From assembly GCA_027619145.1 (NCBI GenBank), contig JAQCGA010000298.1:1-5667 (forward strand): a stretch of DNA of 5,667 nt. The letters run 5' to 3'. Below the pieces are notes generated by a model that was not told where the DNA came from, made no database searches, and worked only from the letters and a program-made list of their open reading frames with translations. The number at the start of each line of letters is the position of its first letter. Positions within the stretch are counted from its first letter, which is position 1. The position numbers and the translations under genes were made by a program. Of the stretch, positions 1-5,667 are shown one piece after another. This DNA comes from a bacterium. Lineage in GTDB: Bacteria; Latescibacterota; UBA2968; GCA-2709665.

Positions 1-4
1 GATT

Positions 5-397
5 TTAGTCGTTGTTTGCGGCGTGTGGAACACGGATGTATCCGATGGTTTGTTCCACGGCCTGGATAATTTGCGGGATACCGGAGGGTTTATCGAGGAA
101 GTGCCGAACGCCCCACTCTTTTAATTTGGACTTCACAGATTGATTGAGATATCCAGAAATAATCAGGATGGGGGTGTTGAGGTTCCAGTGTTGGAACAGT
201 TGGGCAATTTCCACACCGTCCAGACCTGGCATGTTGAGGTCCAGGGTAACGAGGTCGAAGCTGCCGGAAAGGGCCTGGCCCACGGCGGAAGCGAGGAATG
301 GGGAGACTTCCACTTCGTATCCGTAGTCCTCCAGCACTTCCTTGAGGATGTTCCGAAAACTTTCCTGATCTTCAATGACCAGTATGCGTTTGGACAT
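5..397 (-). CDS. Stand-alone response regulator receiver (CheY-like) protein
   Basis: This 130-residue cytoplasmic protein is a single phosphoacceptor (REC) domain with no output domain. All canonical receiver residues are visible: the acidic pair E9-D10 after strand 1 (RILVIED), phosphoacceptor D53 in TLDLNMPGLDG, the switch residue S81 in ILIISGY, and K103 in FLDKP. The domain fills residues 3 to about 118 and leaves a 12-residue polar tail, so it must act by protein-protein contact or as a phosphorelay intermediate, like CheY or Spo0F. No histidine kinase is present in the window, and the gene ends only 4 bases from its edge, so a partner could lie just outside. The ATG at 397 is chosen because MSKRILVIED is the normal start of the fold; an in-frame GTG at 430 would add 11 residues without family support. 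It is divergent from comF. Family assignment is very secure; the pathway is unknown. Confidence 0.93.
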   Translation of the reverse strand: MSKRILVIEDQESFRNILKEVLEDYGYEVEVSPFLASAVGQALSGSFDLVTLDLNMPGLDGVEIAQLFQHWNLNTPILIISGYLNQSVKSKLKEWGVRHFLDKPSGIPQIIQAVEQTIGYIRVPHAANND

Positions 398-456
398 GGA
401 ATAAGGCCCTGAATTCAATCTGCAATACACAAGGAAGTAAGGAATCTATCTGTAAG

Positions 457-1260
457 ATGCAACCTCCGCAAGGTTTTTTTGGTGATATAGATCACGTTGC
501 AAGCCGGGCTGGACGGTGGCGCGAGATCGCTGGGATCTGCCGGGAGGCGGTATTGGGGCTGTTGTATCCGCCGCATTGCATGCTGTGCCGGGCACCGCTG
601 GAAGCGGACGGAGACGGGCTTTGTGGAGATTGCTGGGTGGACCTGGGGGTGATTGATGGGCCTTGCTGCAACCGGTGTGGTTGTCCTGGAATACACGAGC
701 CGAATACGTGTGAGAATTGCCGGGAGAAGGTATTTGCGTTTTCCTGGATGCAGACCCTGGCTGCATTTCAGCCCGGTATGCAAGACCTGGTTCATCGGCT
801 CAAATATGGCGGTGGGACCCGCGTGGCCCGGGTGTTGGGCAACGCGCTGGGGTTTCAACTTGGGCTGATGACCCGGCCGGAAAATGTTGAACTGGTGATG
901 CCTGTGCCACTGCACGGGAGCCGCCAGCGAGAACGGGGGTACAACCAGAGCGGGTTGATTGCGCGGGAGGTTGGGCGGAGGTTGGGCGTACGGGTAGAGG
1001 AGTGGGTGTTGAGGCGCGTTCGGGCCACACCGAGTCAGACGGCGCTGGATCTGACGGGACGGGCAGCCAATGTGTCTGGGGCGTTTGAGGTGCGAAAACA
1101 GGAGACCGTAGCGGGACGGTGGGTGTTGTTGATTGATGACGTGGTGACAACCGGGGCTACTGCGAATTCTTGTACAGAAGCCCTGTTGGAAGCGGGGGCG
1201 AAAGGGGTGTGTGTGGCAGCACTGGCCAGTCCTTATTTTGAGGATGTAACGCCAGGGTGA
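457..1260 (+). CDS. comF: ComF family protein (phosphoribosyltransferase-like, zinc-ribbon)
   Basis: The protein has 267 residues from the ATG at 457. It has a cysteine-rich N-terminal part with CxxC pairs at C41/C44, C56/C59, C71/C74 and C85/C88, which is the ComF zinc-ribbon pattern. Next come the family motifs LKYGG (115-119) and [14 protein letters not shown] (149-165), and then the type I phosphoribosyltransferase PRPP loop [12 protein letters not shown] (224-235). ComF proteins are needed for DNA uptake in competent bacteria, and GntX homologues are also widespread in non-competent ones; the substrate is not established. The start is uncertain. A purine-rich AAGGAA at 439-444 lies 12 bases before the ATG, which is long. 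A TTG at 553, preceded 5 bases earlier by GGGAGG (542-547), would give a 235-residue protein beginning MGLLYPPHC, close to the usual family length and N-terminus. Family call secure; competence role only inferred. Confidence 0.92.
   Translation: MQPPQGFFGDIDHVASRAGRWREIAGICREAVLGLLYPPHCMLCRAPLEADGDGLCGDCWVDLGVIDGPCCNRCGCPGIHEPNTCENCREKVFAFSWMQTLAAFQPGMQDLVHRLKYGGGTRVARVLGNALGFQLGLMTRPENVELVMPVPLHGSRQRERGYNQSGLIAREVGRRLGVRVEEWVLRRVRATPSQTALDLTGRAANVSGAFEVRKQETVAGRWVLLIDDVVTTGATANSCTEALLEAGAKGVCVAALASPYFEDVTPG
482..495. promoter_or_regulatory. CRP/FNR-type palindrome GTGAT-N4-ATCAC
   Basis: A perfect 5-bp inverted repeat with a 4-base spacer (GTGAT ATAG ATCAC) matches the GTGA-N6-TCAC core recognised by CRP/FNR-superfamily regulators. 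It lies 85 bases upstream of the receiver-gene ATG and inside the first codons of comF if the ATG at 457 is used. If comF starts at TTG 553, the site falls in non-coding DNA upstream of both genes. A weak minus-strand promoter (TTGCGG, 17 bases, TAGATT with its -10 at 443-448) would put the site near -52. That is not a standard activation position, so the target is unresolved. No regulator gene is in the window. Confidence 0.35.
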
Positions 1261-1262
1261 TC

Positions 1263-1282
1263 TTTTTCAGTTTGTTGAAAAA
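1263..1282. repeat. Perfect 7-bp inverted repeat, candidate operator of the DUF4258 pair
   Basis: TTTTTCA (1263-1269) and TGAAAAA (1276-1282) are exact reverse complements separated by GTTTGT. The repeat begins three bases after the comF stop codon. Its right arm overlaps the candidate -35 hexamer TTGAAA (1275-1280) of the next unit, which fits a repressor site. It is too AT-rich, and has no following T tract, to be a convincing rho-independent terminator for comF. Confidence 0.45.
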
Positions 1283-1303
1283 TACTTGATTCCATTTGAT
1301 ATT
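1275..1303 (+). promoter_or_regulatory. Candidate sigma70-like promoter for the DUF4258 pair
   Basis: TTGAAA at 1275-1280 matches five of six -35 consensus bases. After a 17-base spacer comes GATATT (1298-1303), which matches four of six -10 bases. Transcription would begin near 1310, just before the TAGGAG ribosome site, giving a very short leader. This would exclude translation from the upstream TTG at 1286. Read-through from comF is also possible because no clear terminator separates the genes. Confidence 0.4.
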
Positions 1304-1310
1304 GAGCATG

Positions 1311-1316
1311 TAGGAG
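1311..1316 (+). promoter_or_regulatory. Ribosome binding site that decides the DUF4258 start
   Basis: TAGGAG lies 8 bases before the TTG at 1325. The other in-frame upstream start, TTG at 1286, has no Shine-Dalgarno-like sequence before it, only the A/T-rich inverted repeat. This favours 1325 as the translation start. Confidence 0.55.
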
Positions 1317-1324
1317 CTTATATT

Positions 1325-1654
1325 TTGATTACAAGCCAGACTTTTCAATTGATTCTTGACCTCGTCAGTCGCGAAGAAGTCAGAATATCGCTTCACGGGT
1401 ACGATGAGCTGGCGGCAGATGGGATTCCAGTCCGAGATATTATTGTCGGTATCGACAATGCCAGAGTGATCGAAGATTATCCTGATTATTACAAAGGTCC
1501 GTGTGTTCTGGTATTGCAGTGGGATCAGGCAGATAAGCCGATTCACGTCGTGTGGGGAATCCCAGAGAATGCGTTGGGCCCTGCAGTCGTGGTGACAGCT
1601 TATCGACCAGATGAGAATCTGTGGAGCGATGATTTTACCAGGAGAAAACCATGA
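1325..1654 (+). CDS. DUF4258 domain protein, possible toxin-like component
   Basis: This small cytoplasmic protein has 109 residues from the TTG at 1325. The sequence resembles the DUF4258 family: a short N-terminal helix, [11 protein letters not shown] (19-29, with R20 and H24), [31 protein letters not shown] (34-64) with the typical GP..LVL strand, PIHVVWG (72-78, H74), and the closing strand [13 protein letters not shown] (88-100). DUF4258 proteins are small alpha/beta proteins often found beside small partner genes, and they are sometimes compared with RelE-like or BrnT-like toxins. No biochemical function is established as far as I know. Its stop codon overlaps the start of the next gene (ATGA), so the two are translationally coupled. 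A TTG start at 1286 would give 122 residues and cannot be excluded. Domain call fairly sure, toxin role speculative. Confidence 0.78.
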   Translation: MITSQTFQLILDLVSREEVRISLHGYDELAADGIPVRDIIVGIDNARVIEDYPDYYKGPCVLVLQWDQADKPIHVVWGIPENALGPAVVVTAYRPDENLWSDDFTRRKP

Positions 1655-1866
1655 GCGTAAGCCATCCATGTAAATTGGTTCATGTTGGCGAGTATGTCGC
1701 TGAGGTTGAAGTTGATCTCATTGAGACGAAAACAGGATGGTCCCCTTCTCTTTCTCTGGAAGATGCTGAAAAGCTGGATGAGGTCCGCGAGGCACTTGAA
1801 GCGGGAGATCTGAAGAGGGCCGGTCAATACGCGAAGGTTTATCGGTTGACGCCGGTTGAAGTCTGA
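1651..1866 (+). CDS. Small conserved protein paired with DUF4258, possible antitoxin-like partner
   Basis: This is a 71-residue acidic protein without signal peptide or membrane segment. The N-terminal half reads as beta strands ([19 protein letters not shown], 8-26). It is followed by [29 protein letters not shown] (29-57), which should form a helix pair, and by [11 protein letters not shown] (61-71). I recall similar short proteins, with a GWSP..S.EDA.KLD.VR.AL..GDL pattern and an AKVY.LTPV ending, next to DUF4258 genes, but no described function. The ATG overlaps the preceding stop as ATGA and has its own GGAG (1641-1644) 6 bases upstream, so both genes are certainly co-expressed. No ribbon-helix-helix or helix-turn-helix motif is apparent, so if it is an antitoxin it probably binds its partner directly. 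The overlap makes it a real gene; the role is inferred from position. Confidence 0.75.
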   Translation: MSVSHPCKLVHVGEYVAEVEVDLIETKTGWSPSLSLEDAEKLDEVREALEAGDLKRAGQYAKVYRLTPVEV

Positions 1867-1953
1867 GTTTTACCGAGCGAACGTTTGATTTGTAAATCCG
1901 TTTTGTGGATGCGGTGTGGCAGGTGTGCCAATTTGTCGCTTCCGTGTCTCTAT

Positions 1954-2001
1954 AAAAAAGAGGGCCGATGCCGTTAGCATTACACGGGATCGGCCTTTTT
2001 T
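1954..2001. terminator. Bidirectional rho-independent terminator
   Basis: GGCCGAT (1963-1969) pairs with ATCGGCC (1989-1995). The stem continues inward, after one G-G mismatch, with CCGT/ACGG around a loop of about 9 bases. It is flanked by AAAAAA (1954-1959) on the left and TTTTTT (1996-2001) on the right, so each strand has a T tract after the stem. It terminates the DUF4258 unit and can also stop the convergent ankyrin-gene transcript. Confidence 0.9.
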
Positions 2002-2117
2002 CTTGCACTAACTACAATGAATACAATATGATTTTATCTTATTTCTGGGTGTGTGATATTGAGGTATTCCTTATGATTTCTCGTGGCCCCATTTTTGCAC
2101 TTCTTTCGCGCGGGCCG

Positions 2118-2864
2118 TTATTTTGTTGCGCCAGCATTTTTAAGTATCTGGGCGGTTTCTGTGTGGTCGTTTTTTTCTGCACACATCAGTGCAGTCTGGC
2201 CGTCTTTGTCTTCCAGGTCGATTTTTGCGCCTCGGGCCAGCAGGGTTTCTACTACGGCGGTGTGGCCTTTCAGGGCAGCCTGGATGAGGGCGGAGTTCCG
2301 GTATTTATCCCGGCTGTCCACTTTGGCCTCTGCTTGAAGTAGGGCCGATACGATTTCCAAATGGCCGTTGCGAGCCGCCATCATGAGTGCGGTTTTGCGG
2401 TAGTTGTTCCGTTCGTTCACTTTGGCATTGGCGTTGAGTAAAGTTTGTACGATTTCGGTGTACCCTTTGAATGAGGCGCGCATCAAAGGGGTATAACCGT
2501 CCCGGTCGTCTTTGTTCACATCTGCACCGGCCTCGAGCAGAGCATGCACAATGTCTATATGTCCGAGATCCGAAGCTTTCAAGAGGGCTGTGTTGCCGTA
2601 GTCGTTTGTTTTATTGACAGTGGCTCCATTTTCCAAAAGAAGCTTTACTGTATTCAAATGACCACTGCTCACTGCTTTGAGGAGAGGAGTATAACCGTAT
2701 CGGTTGTGCGCATCGATTTTTGCACCGGCTTTAAGCAGGGTGCTGATTTCTTCGTCATTTCCCTGATCTGCGGCTTCGAGGAGATCTTTCTCCAGGTCTG
2801 CAGCCGAGACCTGTGGAAATGCGAACAACCCGGTCAGGCATAGGGCAAGGAACAGACGGTTCAT
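2118..2864 (-). CDS. Exported ankyrin-repeat protein
   Basis: The protein has 248 residues. Residues 1-21 form a Sec signal peptide: MNR, a hydrophobic core LFLALCLTGLFAF, and a VSA-A cleavage site. The mature protein is almost entirely ankyrin repeats with an exact 33-residue period: a degenerate N-cap repeat (about 24-56), then repeats beginning at 57, 90, 123, 156, 189 and a short C-cap at 222-246. Consensus features G.TPL..A...GH...V..LL..GA.V are clear in each. No other domain is present, so it should be a binding or scaffold protein in the periplasm or outside the cell; its partner is unknown. The start is supported by AGAGGAA a few bases upstream and by the signal peptide. It is divergent from gap and convergent with the DUF4258 unit, with the shared terminator at 1954-2001 downstream. 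Fold and export are secure; function is unknown. Confidence 0.93.
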   Translation of the reverse strand: MNRLFLALCLTGLFAFPQVSAADLEKDLLEAADQGNDEEISTLLKAGAKIDAHNRYGYTPLLKAVSSGHLNTVKLLLENGATVNKTNDYGNTALLKASDLGHIDIVHALLEAGADVNKDDRDGYTPLMRASFKGYTEIVQTLLNANAKVNERNNYRKTALMMAARNGHLEIVSALLQAEAKVDSRDKYRNSALIQAALKGHTAVVETLLARGAKIDLEDKDGQTALMCAEKNDHTETAQILKNAGATK

Positions 2865-2959
2865 GGCTATTTCCTCTCCGGTAAGGGGGATCTGTTGATT
2901 TCTGAAACCCGGGAACCAGGGTGCGGTGGGTCGATAAATGTGACGGAAGACGCTCTGGC

Positions 2960-2988
2960 ATGATGTTCAGAAAGAGGGCGAAAGTCAA
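2960..2988 (-). promoter_or_regulatory. Candidate sigma70-like promoter for the ankyrin gene
   Basis: Read on the minus strand, TTGACT (2988-2983) is separated by 17 bases from CATCAT (2965-2960). These match five of six and four of six consensus bases. Transcription would start near 2953, giving a leader of about 89 nt before the ATG at 2864. It is the best match I found upstream of this gene, but the -10 is only moderate. Confidence 0.4.
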
Positions 2989-3007
2989 GGAGAACTTCTC
3001 TTACTTG
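2986..3007. repeat. Inverted repeat next to the ankyrin-gene promoter
   Basis: GAGAA-C-TTCTC (2990-3000) is a perfect 5-bp inverted repeat around one base, nested in outer arms CAAG (2986-2989) and CTTG (3004-3007). It abuts and partly overlaps the candidate -35 element of the ankyrin gene, where a regulator could bind. It could also be chance in a 500-base intergenic region. Confidence 0.3.
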
Positions 3008-3108
3008 AGGAAGTGGTGTCAGGCTGTCAATTTTCACCCGCTGGAATTTTTTGACGGAGGAAGGTGGAACAGGTGTTGTGAAATTTCTTCTAACACATTG
3101 ATTCCAAG

Positions 3109-3124
3109 AATTTTACGGAAAATT
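3109..3124 (+). promoter_or_regulatory. AT-rich palindrome upstream of the gap promoter (UP-element-like or operator)
   Basis: AATTTT (3109-3114) and AAAATT (3119-3124) are exact reverse complements with spacer ACGG. The element ends 3 bases before the -35 hexamer and spans roughly -54 to -39 relative to the predicted start. That is the position of an UP element contacted by the RNA polymerase alpha C-terminal domain. It could equally be a regulator site. Confidence 0.45.
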
Positions 3125-3127
3125 AAC

Positions 3128-3156
3128 TTGACACCTAAACGGGGATGTTTTAAATT
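3128..3156 (+). promoter_or_regulatory. Sigma70-like promoter of the gap-pgk operon
   Basis: A perfect -35 hexamer TTGACA (3128-3133) is followed by a 17-base spacer and TAAATT (3151-3156), which matches four of six -10 bases. Transcription would start near 3163. This is the strongest promoter match in the window and faces gap, as expected for a highly expressed glycolytic operon. Confidence 0.7.
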
Positions 3157-3162
3157 TTCTCT

Positions 3163-4384
<1,222 letters not shown>

Positions 4385-4420
4385 GCCCATTCCACGTGGC
4401 TGCGGGAAGGGGCAGGGTCG

Positions 4421-5632
4421 ATGAACAAACTTTCGATTACAGATCTGGAGATCCGGGACCAGCGAATTCTGGTTCGCGTGGATTTCAACGTGCCGCTCGA
4501 CAGCGGTGCTGTGTCCGATGATACACGGTTGCAAGCATCGCTGCCTACCATTCGGTACATTCTGGATCAGGGTGGTATTCCTGTGTTGATGTCGCATCTG
4601 GGCCGACCGGACGGGCGCGTGCGGCCGGAGCTTTCCTTGCAACCAGTGGCCCGGAGCCTGGAAGCCTTGCTGGGTTGCCCGGTCACCATGGCGCCGGACT
4701 GTGTGGGGGATGCCGTGGTGGGGCTGGTGAAAGAGGCGTCTGCCGGTTCGGTGGTTTTGCTGGAGAACCTGCGGTTTCACGCAGAAGAAGAAAGCAACGA
4801 TCCGGCGTTTGCCCGGCAGTTGTGTGAGCTGGGCGATGCGTACGTGAACGATGCCTTTGGTACGGCCCATCGGGCACATGCGTCTACCGAGGGGGTCACA
4901 CATTATTTTGCTTCGTGTGCGGCCGGGTTCCTGATGCAGAAGGAGTTGGAGTATCTGGGTCGTGCTCTGGCAGAGCCGGAACGGCCGTTTGTGGCTGTGA
5001 TGGGTGGGGCCAAAATCTCGGGTAAGATCGACGTGATTGCCAACCTGTTGTTGCGTGTAGATGCATTGCTGATTGGCGGCGGGATGGCCTATACGTTTTT
5101 TAAAGCGATGGGCCTGGAGATTGGGAACTCGCTTCTGGAAAAAGATCGAATCGGGGTTGCAGAGATGCTGTTGCAGCGGGCTGGAGCCTCGGAGGTGAAG
5201 CTGGTGTTGCCGGTGGATTGTGTGGTAGCGGCTGGGCGAACTCCGGGCGTAGAGACGCGCGTGGTATCCCGGGACGAGATCCCGGCGGACCTGGAATCGT
5301 TTGATATTGGCCCGGAGACGTGCAGGTTGTTTGCCGATGAAATTCGGAATGCGCGTACGGTGGTGTGGAACGGTCCGATGGGCGTATTCGAACTAGATGC
5401 GTTTGCCGGGGGTACCCGGGCTGTAGCCGAAGCGATGGCCGAGGCTACAGACAATGGGGCTACGACTGTGGTGGGAGGTGGAGAAACGGCGGCTGCGGTG
5501 GCCGCATATGGCCTGGTGGACCGGTTGAGTCACGTGTCTACCGGAGGCGGGGCTTCTCTGGAGTTTTTGGAAGGTAAGGAACTCCCCGGTGTAGCGGCGC
5601 TGTCGGACAAGGAACATCGTGAGAAATCTTGA
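4421..5632 (+). CDS. pgk: Phosphoglycerate kinase
   Basis: This 403-residue monomeric cytosolic enzyme transfers the acyl phosphate of 1,3-bisphosphoglycerate to ADP, giving ATP and 3-phosphoglycerate. N-domain substrate residues are all present: RVDFNVP (19-25; D21, N23), R36, SHLGRP (58-63; H59, R62), R118 in ENLRFH, and NDAFGTAHRAHAST (143-156; R151). C-domain nucleotide residues follow: MGGAKISGK (194-202; K198, K202), GGGMAYTF (219-226), NGPMGVFE (317-324; N317, E324), GGGET (352-356), and STGGGASLEFLEGKELPGV (373-391). The usual GGGD(T/S) loop is GGGET here, so E355 replaces the aspartate that helps place Mg-ATP; this is conservative. Length is typical. The ATG at 4421 has purine-rich AAGGGG 8 bases upstream and begins with the normal MNKLSITDLEI. 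It is surely in one operon with gap. The gene is complete; only 35 bases follow it. Confidence 0.98.
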   Translation: MNKLSITDLEIRDQRILVRVDFNVPLDSGAVSDDTRLQASLPTIRYILDQGGIPVLMSHLGRPDGRVRPELSLQPVARSLEALLGCPVTMAPDCVGDAVVGLVKEASAGSVVLLENLRFHAEEESNDPAFARQLCELGDAYVNDAFGTAHRAHASTEGVTHYFASCAAGFLMQKELEYLGRALAEPERPFVAVMGGAKISGKIDVIANLLLRVDALLIGGGMAYTFFKAMGLEIGNSLLEKDRIGVAEMLLQRAGASEVKLVLPVDCVVAAGRTPGVETRVVSRDEIPADLESFDIGPETCRLFADEIRNARTVVWNGPMGVFELDAFAGGTRAVAEAMAEATDNGATTVVGGGETAAAVAAYGLVDRLSHVSTGGGASLEFLEGKELPGVAALSDKEHREKS

Positions 5633-5667
5633 GCAGCGTACGGTAGCTTTCTGCTTCATGCCCGGCG

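Noticed and set aside
415..915. A 166-codon minus-strand open frame opposite comF
   Set aside because: The translation is rich in Pro, His and Arg, has no domain, and lies antisense to a clear ComF gene.
1917..1930. TGGCA-GGTG-TGCCA inverted repeat downstream of the 71-residue gene
   Set aside because: Only 5 bp with no T tract and no gene start nearby; expected by chance at this frequency, and the real terminator follows shortly.
2083..2117. GGCCC/GGGCC inverted repeat just downstream of the ankyrin gene as a second terminator
   Set aside because: The loop would be about 20-25 bases, the stem only 5 bp, and there is no T tract after it on the minus strand. The terminator at 1954-2001 is far better.
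1968..2342. A 124-codon plus-strand open frame opposite the end of the ankyrin gene
   Set aside because: It begins inside the terminator stem and is mainly antisense to ankyrin repeats; its Phe/Cys/Val-rich translation is a shadow of those repeats.
3026..3055. GTCAA/TTGAC arms between the ankyrin and gap promoters
   Set aside because: Five-base arms 20 bases apart are common by chance, and TTGACG at 3051 has no usable -10 sequence at the right spacing.

Overview
The window is bacterial chromosomal DNA with ordinary housekeeping content and dense gene packing. Sec-type signal sequences, Shine-Dalgarno sites, sigma70-like promoters and a rho-independent terminator are all recognisable. Codon use is moderately GC-rich. 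Gene content (a ComF phosphoribosyltransferase, a lone receiver-domain protein, an exported ankyrin protein, and a gap-pgk glycolytic operon) suggests a free-living, probably Gram-negative bacterium. I cannot assign a phylum from this sequence alone. There is no rRNA or tRNA gene, CRISPR array, transposase or phage gene.

Layout. (1) Positions 5-397, minus strand: a stand-alone CheY-like receiver protein with all phosphorylation residues intact. (2) Positions 457-1260, plus strand and divergent from it: a ComF-family protein with two zinc-ribbon-like cysteine clusters and a PRPP-binding loop. A GTGAT-N4-ATCAC palindrome of CRP/FNR type lies inside its annotated 5' end, and the true comF start may lie downstream of it. 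(3) Positions 1263-1866: a two-gene unit made of a DUF4258 protein and a 71-residue partner joined by an ATGA overlap. It has its own candidate promoter, overlapped by a perfect 7-bp inverted repeat. The arrangement resembles a toxin-antitoxin pair but its function is unproven. (4) Positions 1954-2001: a strong terminator with A and T tracts on opposite sides, so it can serve both this unit and the convergent gene that follows. (5) Positions 2118-2864, minus strand: an exported protein made almost entirely of seven ankyrin repeats. (6) Positions 2865-3391: a 527-base divergent intergenic region. It holds a candidate promoter for the ankyrin gene, a very good sigma70-like promoter for gap with an AT-rich palindrome just upstream, and a leader of about 230 nt before gap. 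(7) Positions 3392-5632: gap (GAPDH) and pgk (phosphoglycerate kinase), 36 bases apart and surely co-transcribed. The last 35 bases hold nothing identifiable; the operon may continue beyond the window.

GapA and Pgk catalyse consecutive steps of glycolysis and gluconeogenesis through 1,3-bisphosphoglycerate. The other genes have no evident functional link to them. The most interesting unexplained parts are the DUF4258 pair with its operator-like repeat, the regulatory palindrome between the receiver gene and comF, and the long structured leader of gap.
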